64,000 bases of DNA from Streptomyces sp. R41 (GTDB taxonomy: Bacteria > Actinomycetota > Actinomycetes > Streptomycetales > Streptomycetaceae), in NCBI RefSeq assembly GCF_041053055.1, contig NZ_CP163443.1:2790001-2854000 (forward strand), given 5' to 3'. Under the pieces are notes generated by a model. That model did not search any database. It saw nothing but the letters and a program-made list of their open reading frames with translations, and was not told where the DNA came from. Below, piece after piece: positions 8,883 through 17,506 of the stretch. The stretch's first letter is position 1. Each line of letters starts with the position of its first letter. The position numbers and the translations under genes are program-made.

Positions 8883-9473
8883 TCAGATCCGCACCGCCTC
8901 GGCGGCCGCGGCTCGCAGCGCCGTGGCGTCGATCTCCGTACGGGTTTCGGGCACGCCCTGATCGGGCCATTCGGCCTCCAGCCGCATGGGCCCCTCCGGG
9001 GGCAGCTGGGAGACGTGCAGCTCCACTTGGTAGTGGAATCCGCCGCCGCCTCCACCACCCAACTGAAGTGTCGGCCGTGGCGGCCCGCCCGTCGGCGCGG
9101 GCCACGGGTGTCCGTCGAGGGTGGTGACCCGCCGTCCGTCCGAGAGCGATACGCCGAACCGCAGGGCTCCGGCGCCCGCGTGCCCGCCGCCGAAGTGGAC
9201 GGGGCGTGCGGGCACGCCTTGCCGTATGGTCCGCAGGAAAACGCCGAGTTGGAGGGTCACCGAACCGGGCCACACCTGCCAGCCGGTGAGCATGATGCGC
9301 GTGTCCGGGCCGGCTCCGAGCTCGGTGACCTGCGGCAGTTGGGCAGGCACGAACCAGTCCGCGGGCGGTAACGACTCTTTCTCGCCCGGCCGGTAGGCGC
9401 CTAATCGGTGCTGTGTCTCCGGCTGCGGCTCGTCCGGTGGGTCGGGCGCGATCAATCCCTCAAAGAAATTCAT
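8883..9473 (-). CDS. Conserved actinobacterial protein of unknown function
   Basis: A 196-residue soluble protein starting MNFFEGLIAPDPPDEPQPET. It has a proline-rich N-terminus, a central beta-rich part with a DGRRVTTLDGHPWP segment, a run of glycines (LQLGGGGGGGFHYQVELHV) and a C-terminal helix TEIDATALRAAAAEAVRI. The pattern of a conserved MNFFEGL start, a DGRR strand and a polyglycine turn recurs in Streptomyces proteins with no known role; I recognise no catalytic motif. No convincing Shine-Dalgarno precedes ATG 9473, although conservation supports that start. It precedes the start-less frame at 8618-8881. Confidence 0.75.
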   Translation of the reverse strand: MNFFEGLIAPDPPDEPQPETQHRLGAYRPGEKESLPPADWFVPAQLPQVTELGAGPDTRIMLTGWQVWPGSVTLQLGVFLRTIRQGVPARPVHFGGGHAGAGALRFGVSLSDGRRVTTLDGHPWPAPTGGPPRPTLQLGGGGGGGFHYQVELHVSQLPPEGPMRLEAEWPDQGVPETRTEIDATALRAAAAEAVRI

Positions 9474-9532
9474 GAATTGATCGTGGCACCCGCCACTGAC
9501 AATCGGACTTCGCGCGTCCGCTTACCCCTCCG

Positions 9533-10006
9533 TCAGGCGTCCGCCTGCCCCGCACCCGCCAGCGTCGCGACCCGCTCCACAGCGAACGCGTACCCCTGCA
9601 CACCGCAGCCAGCGATGACCCCGTCGGCGCGGAGCGAGACGTACGAGTGGTGCCGGAACTCCTCGCGCTGGTGAATGTTGGAGATGTGGACCTCCACCAC
9701 AGGTAGGCCGTCACAGGTGTTGAGCGCATCCAGGATCGCGACGGAAGTGTGCGAATAGGCGGCCGGGTTGATCACGATCCCCGCGTGGTTCAGGCGCGCT
9801 TCGTGGATCCAGTCCACCAGTTCGCCCTCGTGGTTGGACTGCCGGAAGTCCACCGTGCCGCCGTGCGCCGCCGCTGCCTTGGCGCACAGCGCCTCTACGT
9901 CCGCGAGCGTGTCGGAGCCGTAGATCTCCGGCTGGCGCTGCCCGAGGAGGTTCAGATTGGGCCCGTTGAGGATCATGATCGGGGCGTTGGCGAGGGTGCG
10001 GGGCAC
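9533..10006 (-). CDS. aroQ: 3-dehydroquinate dehydratase, type II
   Basis: AroQ removes water from 3-dehydroquinate to give 3-dehydroshikimate in the shikimate (and quinate) route. At 157 residues it matches the type II family. The family fingerprint is present: [19 protein letters not shown] near the start with the catalytic-loop Arg and active-site Tyr, then [50 protein letters not shown] with the catalytic His, and [12 protein letters not shown]. The protein forms a cytosolic dodecamer in known homologues. The gene stands alone between an unknown protein and a divergent peptidase, not in an aro cluster. Confidence 0.97.
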   Translation of the reverse strand: MPRTLANAPIMILNGPNLNLLGQRQPEIYGSDTLADVEALCAKAAAAHGGTVDFRQSNHEGELVDWIHEARLNHAGIVINPAAYSHTSVAILDALNTCDGLPVVEVHISNIHQREEFRHHSYVSLRADGVIAGCGVQGYAFAVERVATLAGAGQADA

Positions 10007-10107
10007 AGTTCCTCCGGTCCTTCAGGTCTGCCGGCCCATTGAGGACCGCTGCTCAGACCCGGTTTATCACGGTGCACGCGCGTGGTGACGGCCCGTACCC
10101 TCCCGTC

Positions 10108-11154
10108 ATGACGACGCCCACCTACCCTCCCAAGCCCGCGCCCGGCGACCGGATAGCCGTGGTCTCACCGTCCGGTGGACTGCCGGGACTCCTCCCGCTC
10201 CCGTACGAGCTGGGCCTGGAGCGACTGCGCCAGGAGTACGGCCTCGAACCGGTCGAGTACCCGACGACCCGGAAGATGGGCTCGACGCCGCAGGAGCGGG
10301 CGGACGACATCCACGCAGCGTTCGCCGATCCGACGATCAAGGCCGTCATCGCGTCGATCGGCGGCTCCGACCAGATCACGGTGCTGCCGCTGCTGGACCG
10401 GGAGTTGATCCGCGCGAACCCGAAGCCGTTCTTCGGTTACAGCGACAACACGAACCTCCTCGCATACCTGTGGAACGCCGGAATCGTGGGCTACCACGGC
10501 GGAACGGTGATGTGCGAGTTCGGCCGCCCCGGCGCCATGGATCCGCTGACCGCCGAGTCACTGCGGGCCGCGCTGTTCACGTCCGGGCCGTACGAACTGC
10601 GCCCTGCTGACCGCTTCGGGGACATCAACGGCCCCTGGGACGATCCGGCGACCTTCGACTCCGAGCCCCCGACGGAACCGGGCGCCGGCTGGACCTGGCA
10701 CCGTCCCGACCGCGTGGTCGAGGCCCCCTCCTGGGGCGGCAACATCGAGATCCTGTCCTGGCTGCTGATGGCCGACCGTGAGATCGCCCGTGATCCTTCC
10801 GTGTACGACGGTCATGTGCTGTTCCTGGAGACCTCGGAGGACATGCCCAAGGCCAACGACGTCTTCTGGATCCTGCGCAGCATGGGCGAGCGTGGACTGC
10901 TGCAGCGCTTCCCGGCGCTTGTGATGGGCCGCCCGAAGGCGTGGTCGTTCGAGCAACCCAACGACGCCGAGGCCAGGGCCCGTTACGTGCGAGAGCAGCA
11001 TGAGGCGGTGCTCCAGGCCGTCGACATTTATGCCCCCGACATGATGGTCGTCTTCGACGTGGACCTCGGCCACACCGATCCGCAACTCGTCATTCCCTAC
11101 GGAGGCACGATCCGCGTCGACGGCCCTGCCCGGCGCATCACCGTCACTTACTGA
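10108..11154 (+). CDS. S66-family LD-carboxypeptidase (MccF-like serine peptidase)
   Basis: A 348-residue member of peptidase family S66, which includes muropeptide LD-carboxypeptidase and the microcin C7 immunity peptidase MccF. Visible: N-terminal GDRIAVVSPSG, the nucleophile region FFGYSDNTNLLAYLWNAG (Ser in GYSD), a VVEAPSWGGNIEILSWLL segment, LFLETSEDMP (Glu of the triad) and the C-terminal FDVDLGHTDPQLVIPYGG with the catalytic His. The long acidic insert with WTWHRPDRV is typical of the MccF-like branch rather than LdcA. Likely cytosolic, recycling peptidoglycan peptides or inactivating peptidyl-nucleotide toxins; the sequence cannot decide which. Start ATG 10108; upstream codons of the frame are not conserved. 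Confidence 0.88.
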   Translation: MTTPTYPPKPAPGDRIAVVSPSGGLPGLLPLPYELGLERLRQEYGLEPVEYPTTRKMGSTPQERADDIHAAFADPTIKAVIASIGGSDQITVLPLLDRELIRANPKPFFGYSDNTNLLAYLWNAGIVGYHGGTVMCEFGRPGAMDPLTAESLRAALFTSGPYELRPADRFGDINGPWDDPATFDSEPPTEPGAGWTWHRPDRVVEAPSWGGNIEILSWLLMADREIARDPSVYDGHVLFLETSEDMPKANDVFWILRSMGERGLLQRFPALVMGRPKAWSFEQPNDAEARARYVREQHEAVLQAVDIYAPDMMVVFDVDLGHTDPQLVIPYGGTIRVDGPARRITVTY

Positions 11155-11214
11155 CACGGACCTCACCACCACGCGCCCCCGTAACCGTTGGTCACCGTGG
11201 GTAGTTGACGCGGC

Positions 11215-12516
11215 ATGCACGACGTACGCACCGTAAGGGCGCCTTCCATGCTGCGGCTCGCGGCCGCCTCGCTCGCCGGGACGGCCATCGAGTTCTATGA
11301 CTTCTTCGTCTACGGGACCGCGGCCGCGCTGGTCCTCGGGCCCCTGTTCTTCCCGACGTTCTCACCACTGGCGGGGACGCTGGCGGCCTTCGCGACGTTC
11401 GGCGTCGGGTTCGTCGCACGCCCTCTCGGCTCGGTGCTGTTCGGGCACATCGGGGATCGGCGCGGGCGGCGCCCTGTCCTGGTCGCCTCGCTGCTGCTGA
11501 CCGGCGCGGCGACCGTCGCCGTCGGCTGCGTACCGACGTACGACAGCATCGGTGTGGCCGCTCCCGTACTCCTTCTTGTACTGCGTTTTCTGCAGGGGTT
11601 CGGGCTTGGCGGCGAGTGGGGCGGGGCTGTGCTGCTGACCGCCGAGCATGCGCCCGCCGAGCGGCGCGGGCTGTGGTCGAGCTTCCCGCAGATCGGGCCT
11701 TCTCTGGGGTTCGTGCTGGCCAACGGCGTGATGCTGGTGCTGTCGGCGACACTGACCGACGCGCAGTTCGCGGCGTGGGGGTGGCGGGTGCCGTTCTGGG
11801 CGGCGGGGATCCTCGCTGCGGCGGGACTGTGGCTGCGCGGCTCGCTCGCGGAGAGCCCGCGCTTCCTGGAAATGCAGGACCACGCGCGCGTGCCGCTCGC
11901 CGAGGTGGTGCGCGACCACTGGCGACTCGTCCTGCTGACGGCCGGCGGACTCGCCGTCGGATACGCCGTGTTCTACGCGGTGACGACCTGGGCGCTCGCC
12001 TACGGCGTCGAACGGCTCGGTGTGAGCCGTACCGTCATGCTGGCCTGCATCATGGCCGCCGTGGTGGTGAAGGGCTCCCTGACGCCCGTGATGGCCCTGC
12101 TCGGCGACCGTTTCGGGCGGCGGCCGCTCTGTCTGGTGGGCTGCGCGGGCGCCGCGCTGTGGATGTTCCCGATGGTCGGGCTGCTGTCCACCGGCGAGCC
12201 TCTGCTGATGTTCCTCGGTTTCCTGGTGGCGCTGATCGCGTTCATCACGATGTTCGCCGTCATCGCCGCCTATCTGCCGGAGCTGTACGAGCCCCGGGTG
12301 CGCTGCACGGGCGCGGCGGTGGGCTACAACCTGGGCGGGGTCCTCGGGGGCGCGCTCACGCCGATCGTGGCGACGGCGCTGGCGAGCGGAGAGCGTGTCC
12401 CATGGGGCGTGGCCGCGTATCTGACCGGGATCGCACTGCTCAGTCTGGGGTGCTTCGCGCTGCTCCCGGAGACCCGGCCCGTGGCGCGGCTGGCGGTGGT
12501 CCAGGCGACGGATTGA
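11215..12516 (+). CDS. MFS transporter, metabolite:H+ symporter (MHS) family
   Basis: A 433-residue, 12-helix major-facilitator protein. The opening AASLAGTAIEFYDFFVYGTAAALVLGPLFFP is diagnostic of the MHS subfamily (ShiA, ProP, citrate and alpha-ketoglutarate permeases). The MFS loop motif GHIGDRRGRRPVL follows helix 2 and recurs as LGDRFGRRPLCL after helix 8; LRFLQGFGLGGEWGGAVLL is the classic helix 4 segment. It imports an organic acid or zwitterion with protons; the substrate is not evident. Monocistronic, facing the convergent antiporter gene with a 39-base gap and no strong hairpin. Confidence 0.92.
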   Translation: MHDVRTVRAPSMLRLAAASLAGTAIEFYDFFVYGTAAALVLGPLFFPTFSPLAGTLAAFATFGVGFVARPLGSVLFGHIGDRRGRRPVLVASLLLTGAATVAVGCVPTYDSIGVAAPVLLLVLRFLQGFGLGGEWGGAVLLTAEHAPAERRGLWSSFPQIGPSLGFVLANGVMLVLSATLTDAQFAAWGWRVPFWAAGILAAAGLWLRGSLAESPRFLEMQDHARVPLAEVVRDHWRLVLLTAGGLAVGYAVFYAVTTWALAYGVERLGVSRTVMLACIMAAVVVKGSLTPVMALLGDRFGRRPLCLVGCAGAALWMFPMVGLLSTGEPLLMFLGFLVALIAFITMFAVIAAYLPELYEPRVRCTGAAVGYNLGGVLGGALTPIVATALASGERVPWGVAAYLTGIALLSLGCFALLPETRPVARLAVVQATD

Positions 12517-12555
12517 CGGACCACGCCGTCGTACGAGCCTCTGGGTTACCGCGCG

Positions 12556-13656
12556 CTAGGGGGTGACAGCCAGTTCCAAATAGGCCGCGAAGATGACCAG
12601 ATGGACGCCTCCCTGGAGCGGAGTCGCGCGCCCGGGAACCACGGTCAGGGAGCTCACCACCACGGTCAGCGCGAGCAGCACCATATGGGTGGAACCGAGG
12701 CCGAGGACGAGCGGCCCGGAGAGCCACACGGACGCCAGGGCGACGGCGGGGATCGTCAGTCCGATGCTGGCCATCGCGGAGCCAAGGGCGAGGTTCAGAC
12801 TGGTCTGCACCCGGTCACGGCGGGCGGACCGCAGGGCGGCGATGGTCTCGGGGAGCAGCACGAGCAGCGCGATGATCACACCGACCACGGACTGCGGCAT
12901 GCCGGCCGCCTGGACGCCGGACTCGATGGTGGGCGAAACGCCCTTGGCGAGGCCGACCACGCCGACGAGAGCCAGGCCGAGCAGCCCGAGGCTGATCCCG
13001 GCGTCGCGGGCGGACGGGGCGTCGGCGTGGTCGTCCACGTCGATCACCTCGCCCTGCCGGGTGATCGGCAGGAAGTAGTCGCGGTGGCGCACGGTCTGGG
13101 TCGTCACGAAGAGGCCGTACAGGACCAGCGAGGCGAGCGCGGCGAAGGTGAGCTGAGCCGTGGAGAACTCCGGGCCCGGCTTGCTGGTGGTGAACGTCGG
13201 GAACACCAGGCTGAGCGTGGCGAGCGTCGCGACGGTCGCGAGGGCGGCGCCGGTGCCTTCCGCGTTGAAGACGGCGAGCCCATGGCGCAGCGAGGCGACG
13301 AGCAGGCACAGCCCGACGATTCCGTTGCACGTGATCATCACGGCTGCGAACACCGTGTCGCGGGCCAGGGTCGAGCTCTTGTCGCCGCCATCCACCATCA
13401 GGGTGACGATCAGCGCGACCTCGATGATCGTGACGGCGACGGCGAGCACGAGTGAGCCGAATGGTTCGCCTACCCGGTGCGCGACCACCTCGGCGTGGTG
13501 GACGGCGGCCAGCACGGCCCCGGCGAGGACCAGCGTCACCAGCGCGACGACCGCGCCGGGCAGGTCGCGTCCCCACGTGAAGGCCAGCAGCACCACCGCG
13601 ACCACGGGCACGACCGCCGTCCACTGCGTCACGAGTGACCGGAGCCGAGCGATCAT
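12556..13656 (-). CDS. ChaA-like cation:proton antiporter (CaCA superfamily)
   Basis: A 366-residue membrane protein with about 11 helices in two homologous halves. Each half carries an acidic exchanger motif: AVAVTIIEVALIVTLM in the first, and LLVLLPETIAALRSARRDRVQTSLNLALGSAMASIGLTIP in the second, as in CaCA Na+/Ca2+ or K+/H+ antiporters of the ChaA/y4hA group. A cytoplasmic acidic loop with VIDVDDHADAP separates the halves. It should export Na+, K+ or Ca2+ in exchange for protons. Monocistronic; start ATG 13656. Confidence 0.88.
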   Translation of the reverse strand: MIARLRSLVTQWTAVVPVVAVVLLAFTWGRDLPGAVVALVTLVLAGAVLAAVHHAEVVAHRVGEPFGSLVLAVAVTIIEVALIVTLMVDGGDKSSTLARDTVFAAVMITCNGIVGLCLLVASLRHGLAVFNAEGTGAALATVATLATLSLVFPTFTTSKPGPEFSTAQLTFAALASLVLYGLFVTTQTVRHRDYFLPITRQGEVIDVDDHADAPSARDAGISLGLLGLALVGVVGLAKGVSPTIESGVQAAGMPQSVVGVIIALLVLLPETIAALRSARRDRVQTSLNLALGSAMASIGLTIPAVALASVWLSGPLVLGLGSTHMVLLALTVVVSSLTVVPGRATPLQGGVHLVIFAAYLELAVTP

Positions 13657-13678
13657 GCTGCGATCGTCGCAGGCGCAC

Positions 13679-13711
13679 GCGGGCCCCGCACTCCGGTGGC
13701 GCGGGGCCCGC
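13679..13711 (-). terminator. Hairpin terminator after the Dabb-like gene
   Basis: An 11-bp perfect GC stem (arms 13679-13689 and 13701-13711, 11-nt loop) lies between the end of the 100-residue gene and the start of the antiporter gene on the same strand. Confidence 0.7.
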
Positions 13712-13752
13712 TCCGAGACAGCGCTGAAGGAACCCGTTCGGGAACCGGCTCG

Positions 13753-14055
13753 CTACTTGAGCTCAGTCATCTCGCGTACGTCGCAGTCGGTGAAGGACGG
13801 TGGCCGGGTACACAGCGCGGCCATTTGCTCCGCCATCTTGGTCGTCTCGGGGTCGTTGCTGTTGCGCATGGCGTCCTCGTACGAATCGAACTCGATCACC
13901 ACGAGGTAGCGGTTGGGCGTGTTGCGGTCCTGCAGGACGAGGCGGTGCGTGGGGCCGCCGCTGCGGCCGGTCATGCGCTTGTCGGCCTCCTCGGCCAGCT
14001 TCTGCATCTCATCGATGCGCTCGGTCTCGAAGTCGACGATCTGCACGAACTTCAT
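13753..14055 (-). CDS. Small Dabb/EthD-like conserved protein
   Basis: A 100-residue protein (MKFVQIVDFETERIDEMQKL) with the look of a single ferredoxin-like alpha-beta barrel: NRYLVVIEFDSYEDAMRNSNDPETTKMAEQMAAL is typical of stress-responsive antibiotic-biosynthesis-monooxygenase-like or Dabb domains. Such proteins are usually dimeric and bind small ligands, but no catalytic residue is evident here. ATG 14055 has a strong GGAGG seven bases upstream. It is bracketed by two strong hairpins, so it is its own transcription unit. Confidence 0.75.
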   Translation of the reverse strand: MKFVQIVDFETERIDEMQKLAEEADKRMTGRSGGPTHRLVLQDRNTPNRYLVVIEFDSYEDAMRNSNDPETTKMAEQMAALCTRPPSFTDCDVREMTELK

Positions 14056-14116
14056 GGGTACCTCCACCCGGCCTGGGCGCCCCCGAGCAAGGGAACGCGC
14101 AGAACCCAAGCAAGCA

Positions 14117-14157
14117 CCGGGAGCGGTGGTCGGCAATTCACCGCGCACCGCTCCCGG
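14117..14157 (-). terminator. Hairpin terminator after terC
   Basis: A 12-bp perfect stem (arms 14117-14128 and 14146-14157, 17-nt loop), 28 bases past the terC stop. Confidence 0.7.
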
Positions 14158-14184
14158 GGATGGTTGTTCCTACGTCCGACGCGG

Positions 14185-15174
14185 TCAGACGTCGATGCTG
14201 TCCTTCGGAGCGCTCTTGGCCTTGTCGAGCGCCGCCTGCTTCTTGGAGGCGATCAGGCTGGTGATCGTGGTGACCACCAGGACCGCGCAGATCACGCCCA
14301 GCGAGACCGGGATGGAGATCTCGGGGACATGGACCCCCGACTCGTGCAGTGCGTGCAGCACCAGCTTGACGCCGATGAAGCCGAGGATGACCGACAGGCC
14401 ATAGCTGAGGTGGACCAGCTTCTTGAGCAGGCCGCCGATGAGGAAGTACAGCTGTCGCAGACCCATCAGCGCGAACGCGTTGGCCGTGAAGACGATGTAC
14501 GGGTCCTGGGTCAGACCGAAGATCGCGGGGATCGAGTCGAGCGCGAAGAGCACGTCGGTGGTGCCGATCGCGAGCATCACGACCAGCATCGGCGTCATGA
14601 CGCGCTTGCCGTTCTGCTGGATCCACAGCTTGGTGCCGTGGTACCGGTCGGCCACGCCGAAGCGCCGCTCGGCGGCCTTGAGCAGCCGGTTCTCCTCGAA
14701 CTCCTCGTCCTTCTCCTCGGTCCTGGCTTCTTGGATCAGCTTCCAGGCGGTGTAGATGAGGAACGCGCCGAAGATGTAGAAGACCCACGCGAAGCTCGCG
14801 ATGATCGCTGCACCCGCGGCGATGAATATCGCGCGAAGGACGAGGGCTATCAGCACACCGACAAGGAGCACCCGCTGCTGGTACTGCGAGGGCACCGCGA
14901 ACTTCGCCATGATCAGGACGAAGACGAAGAGGTTGTCGACGCTCAGAGACTTCTCGGTGATGAAGCCCGCGAAGAACTCTCCGGCGGGCTCACCGCCGGA
15001 GAAGAGGAGCAGTCCGAGTCCGAACAGTCCGGCCAGGACGATCCAGACGACGGTCCAGATTCCGGCTTCCTTGATGGATACGTCGTGCGGCTTGCGGCCG
15101 ATGAAGAAGTCGATCGCGATGAGGGCGGCAAGCCCCACGATCGTGAGGACCCACAGGGTCACGGAAACATCCAC
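14185..15174 (-). CDS. TerC family integral membrane protein
   Basis: A 329-residue membrane protein with about nine helices. The two hallmark acidic helices are present: EKSLSVDNLFVFVLIMAKFAVP and AIGTTDVLFALDSIPAIFGLT. The central cytoplasmic loop (EARTEEKDEEFEENRLLKAAERRFGV) is charged, and the C-terminus is lysine-rich. TerC proteins occur with TerD family proteins in tellurite/stress modules, and related members export manganese. The next genes on the same strand encode a TerD fusion and a TerD protein, so a functional link is likely, but a 270-base gap and a possible operator upstream suggest an independent promoter. Confidence 0.93.
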   Translation of the reverse strand: MDVSVTLWVLTIVGLAALIAIDFFIGRKPHDVSIKEAGIWTVVWIVLAGLFGLGLLLFSGGEPAGEFFAGFITEKSLSVDNLFVFVLIMAKFAVPSQYQQRVLLVGVLIALVLRAIFIAAGAAIIASFAWVFYIFGAFLIYTAWKLIQEARTEEKDEEFEENRLLKAAERRFGVADRYHGTKLWIQQNGKRVMTPMLVVMLAIGTTDVLFALDSIPAIFGLTQDPYIVFTANAFALMGLRQLYFLIGGLLKKLVHLSYGLSVILGFIGVKLVLHALHESGVHVPEISIPVSLGVICAVLVVTTITSLIASKKQAALDKAKSAPKDSIDV

Positions 15175-15263
15175 TGCGCCTCCGGCAGTTCGTAACGGCA
15201 GATTTCAGCGTCGTCGCTACCGGAGGTCTCTTCCACCCGTGACACTCACGGGCCGGCGCCCCG

Positions 15264-15279
15264 GGATCTGGCCAGATCC
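15264..15279. promoter_or_regulatory. 16-bp perfect palindrome upstream of terC
   Basis: A 16-base perfect palindrome centred on TCTGGCCAGA lies 90 bases upstream of the terC start in the 270-base gap before the TerD fusion gene. No flanking T-run suggests a terminator, so an operator for a dimeric regulator is a reasonable reading. The rest of this gap is unusually AT-rich for the window near 15340-15410 and holds no gene. Confidence 0.4.
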
Positions 15280-15444
15280 GTATTGACGGGTACGCCGCAG
15301 CAGGTAGGGAGTACTCCCCTCCGTACGGAAAAGAGTACCCGAACCACCAAGGAAAGGTAAAGAGATTAGTAAAAGAAGGTCAAAATCCCCTGGTCAGACA
15401 GCTTTACTGATGCTTGACACGACCCTTCGGGGCCCGTTGACACG

Positions 15445-17463
15445 TCAGCGGTTCCAGGGGCGGCGGGCCGCCGCCACCTGTGCGAGCACCTGCTGGAGCA
15501 CCTGGCTGCCCGGTGGGACAAGCGCGGGCTCGTACGTCCAGGCGTGCCCGACCCACGGGTCGGCAAGATGGTCGTCGGGCACTGGAGTGATGCGCAGCAG
15601 CGAGCGCCAGAGCGGGTCGAGCAGCGGCCCGTAGGCGGCGGCGTCCTCCCGGTCGGCCACCATCATGAGATGAACGCCGACGGCCGGGCCCTCGTCCGCG
15701 AGATAGCGCAGCTGGGTCACGGCGCGGTCGTCGAAGCCATGCGGAAAGTCGTTGACGATCAGCAGTTGCTCGGCGGTGTCGAGGCCCGGCGGCAGCGAGT
15801 CGGCCGCTCCGCCGCGCATCGCCATCTGCACCAGGTCGACGCGCTGGGTGAGCCGGGCCAGGACGTCGGCCACGCCCGCGGCGCCGACGGCGGGCGGTCC
15901 GCCGAGTACCCCGGACTGCACCAGTGGCGCGAGGGACGAGGCACCCGAACCGGCCGGGTCGATGACATGCACCGTGAACTCACCGACGGGATACACGGCG
16001 AGCAGCCGCGCGGCATGCGCCACCGCCGTGTCCATGGCGAGGCGACGCAGTTGGTCGGAGTCGGCGAGCGAGTCGTCCAGGCCGGCGCGACCGCTGTCTA
16101 TCCACAGGCCGCGCTCCAGCGGCAGCCGGACCAGCATCGGGATGCTCAGGCCCTCGCTCTCGGGCAGATGGAGGTCGCCGAGGCGCAGCGCCATGGGGAT
16201 CTCCATCGGTACCCGGTAGCCGTGCCAGACCGGGTTGTCCCAGCGCGCGTACGCCGCGGGCAGCGCGGGCTCGACGACTTCGGCCTCGGCGGTGAGCTGT
16301 GCGAGGTCCCGGTCGAGGGCCGCCCTGGCCTGGTCGACCAGCTGGGCATGCTTGGCCTGGGCCGCCTCGCGCGCGGCGTCGCCCTGTCCGCCGATCCTGC
16401 TGCGCGGGTCGGACAGGACCTTGTCGAGCTCCTGCTCCATGCGCGAGTCGGCGAAGTCGACGGCGCTGCGATACGCGGCGGTGCTGCGGGCCAGGTCCTC
16501 GAACATGCCCCACACCTGGTTGTAGAGCCGCTCCTCCATGGACCAGCCGGTCGCATCGCCCGCGACGGGCTGTGCGGGCTGCCCGGGCCGGGCCGGTGGT
16601 GCGGTCGGCGGGGGCGGTGGCGGGGCGGCGGTCTGCCGGCCGGGGTGGCTGTAGTTGACCGGGCCGCCTGCCGTGGGCCCGGCCGGCTGGGTGACCGCGG
16701 AGGGGTCCGAGGCGTGACTCCCCTGCGGCGCCGTGCTGCCTTGCGGACCTGGTGCGTCGTACGGGGACGAAGAAAGCGGGCCCTGGGGTACGTTCCCGGT
16801 GGCGCCCTGGGACCCGGTGTACGGCTGGTCCGGTCCCGGCGCCGAGGTGGCCGCCTGTCGTGAGCGGTCGCCGTCGGGCGTACGCGGCGGAGGTGCCGCC
16901 ACCGAGCGGGCCAGGCCCTGGACCACCGCCTCGTTGATACAGCCCGCGAGCTGCTGAGCTTCGGGCAGGCCCTGGTCTGTGAGGAGTTCGGCGAGGCCGC
17001 CGGCGTATCCCTGGCCGACCGCGCGGACCTTCCAGGCGCCCTGTCTGCGGTAGAGCTCCAGGGCGACGACGGCCGACTCGGCGTCCAGGCCGGTGATGGT
17101 GTAGCTGGCTACCTCGGAGCCATCAAGGCCGGTGACCGCGACGAAGGGGGCGGCGACGGCGCCGAACCGAACCGGGCCGCCGACCCCGGACGGCAGTGCG
17201 AGCAGCACATTGACTCGGTGCACGGTCTCCGGCAGGGCATCCAGGTCGAACGCGAGGCGGTGGTCGGCCGCCGCCTGCTTGGAGACCTCGAGTCCGGGCA
17301 GCGTCGGCGCGCCCGGGTGGGCCACCCACTCCACACCGCGGACCTTGCCCTGCTCGTCGCTGAGCGTGGCGCCGGCCACGATCGGCTTGCCGGCCGAAAC
17401 ACGGACCTCAAGACGGACCTGGGAGAGCGGATGGTTCTGCCCCCGGACCAGCTCGGCCGTCAT
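15445..17463 (-). CDS. TerD domain protein with long Pro/Gly-rich linker and C-terminal FtsK-like domain
   Basis: A 672-residue fusion. Residues about 1-180 are a TerD domain (MTAELVRGQNHPLS, VEWVAHPGAPTLPG, FDLDALPETVHRVNVLLALP, YTITGLDAESAVVALELYRRQGAWKVRAVGQGY). Residues about 190-310 are a low-complexity Pro/Gly/Ser/Gln linker. The C-terminal half begins with a charged helical segment (MFEDLARSTAAYRSAVDFADSRMEQELDKVL) and continues into an FtsK/HerA-like alpha/beta fold (PMEIPMALRLGDLHLP, LLIVNDFPHGF, VGVHLMMVADRED) in which no canonical GxxxxGKT loop is visible. It may scaffold stress complexes at the membrane with TerC. terD lies 44 bases upstream, probably in the same operon. Confidence 0.85.
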   Translation of the reverse strand: MTAELVRGQNHPLSQVRLEVRVSAGKPIVAGATLSDEQGKVRGVEWVAHPGAPTLPGLEVSKQAAADHRLAFDLDALPETVHRVNVLLALPSGVGGPVRFGAVAAPFVAVTGLDGSEVASYTITGLDAESAVVALELYRRQGAWKVRAVGQGYAGGLAELLTDQGLPEAQQLAGCINEAVVQGLARSVAAPPPRTPDGDRSRQAATSAPGPDQPYTGSQGATGNVPQGPLSSSPYDAPGPQGSTAPQGSHASDPSAVTQPAGPTAGGPVNYSHPGRQTAAPPPPPPTAPPARPGQPAQPVAGDATGWSMEERLYNQVWGMFEDLARSTAAYRSAVDFADSRMEQELDKVLSDPRSRIGGQGDAAREAAQAKHAQLVDQARAALDRDLAQLTAEAEVVEPALPAAYARWDNPVWHGYRVPMEIPMALRLGDLHLPESEGLSIPMLVRLPLERGLWIDSGRAGLDDSLADSDQLRRLAMDTAVAHAARLLAVYPVGEFTVHVIDPAGSGASSLAPLVQSGVLGGPPAVGAAGVADVLARLTQRVDLVQMAMRGGAADSLPPGLDTAEQLLIVNDFPHGFDDRAVTQLRYLADEGPAVGVHLMMVADREDAAAYGPLLDPLWRSLLRITPVPDDHLADPWVGHAWTYEPALVPPGSQVLQQVLAQVAAARRPWNR

Positions 17464-17506
17464 CGCCTTGTCCCCCTACGTCGCTTCTTGTGCTGCGCCC
17501 GGCTGC

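Noticed and set aside
13696..15195. 499-residue plus-strand frame through terC and the Dabb gene
   Set aside because: Antisense shadow of terC; no conserved block.
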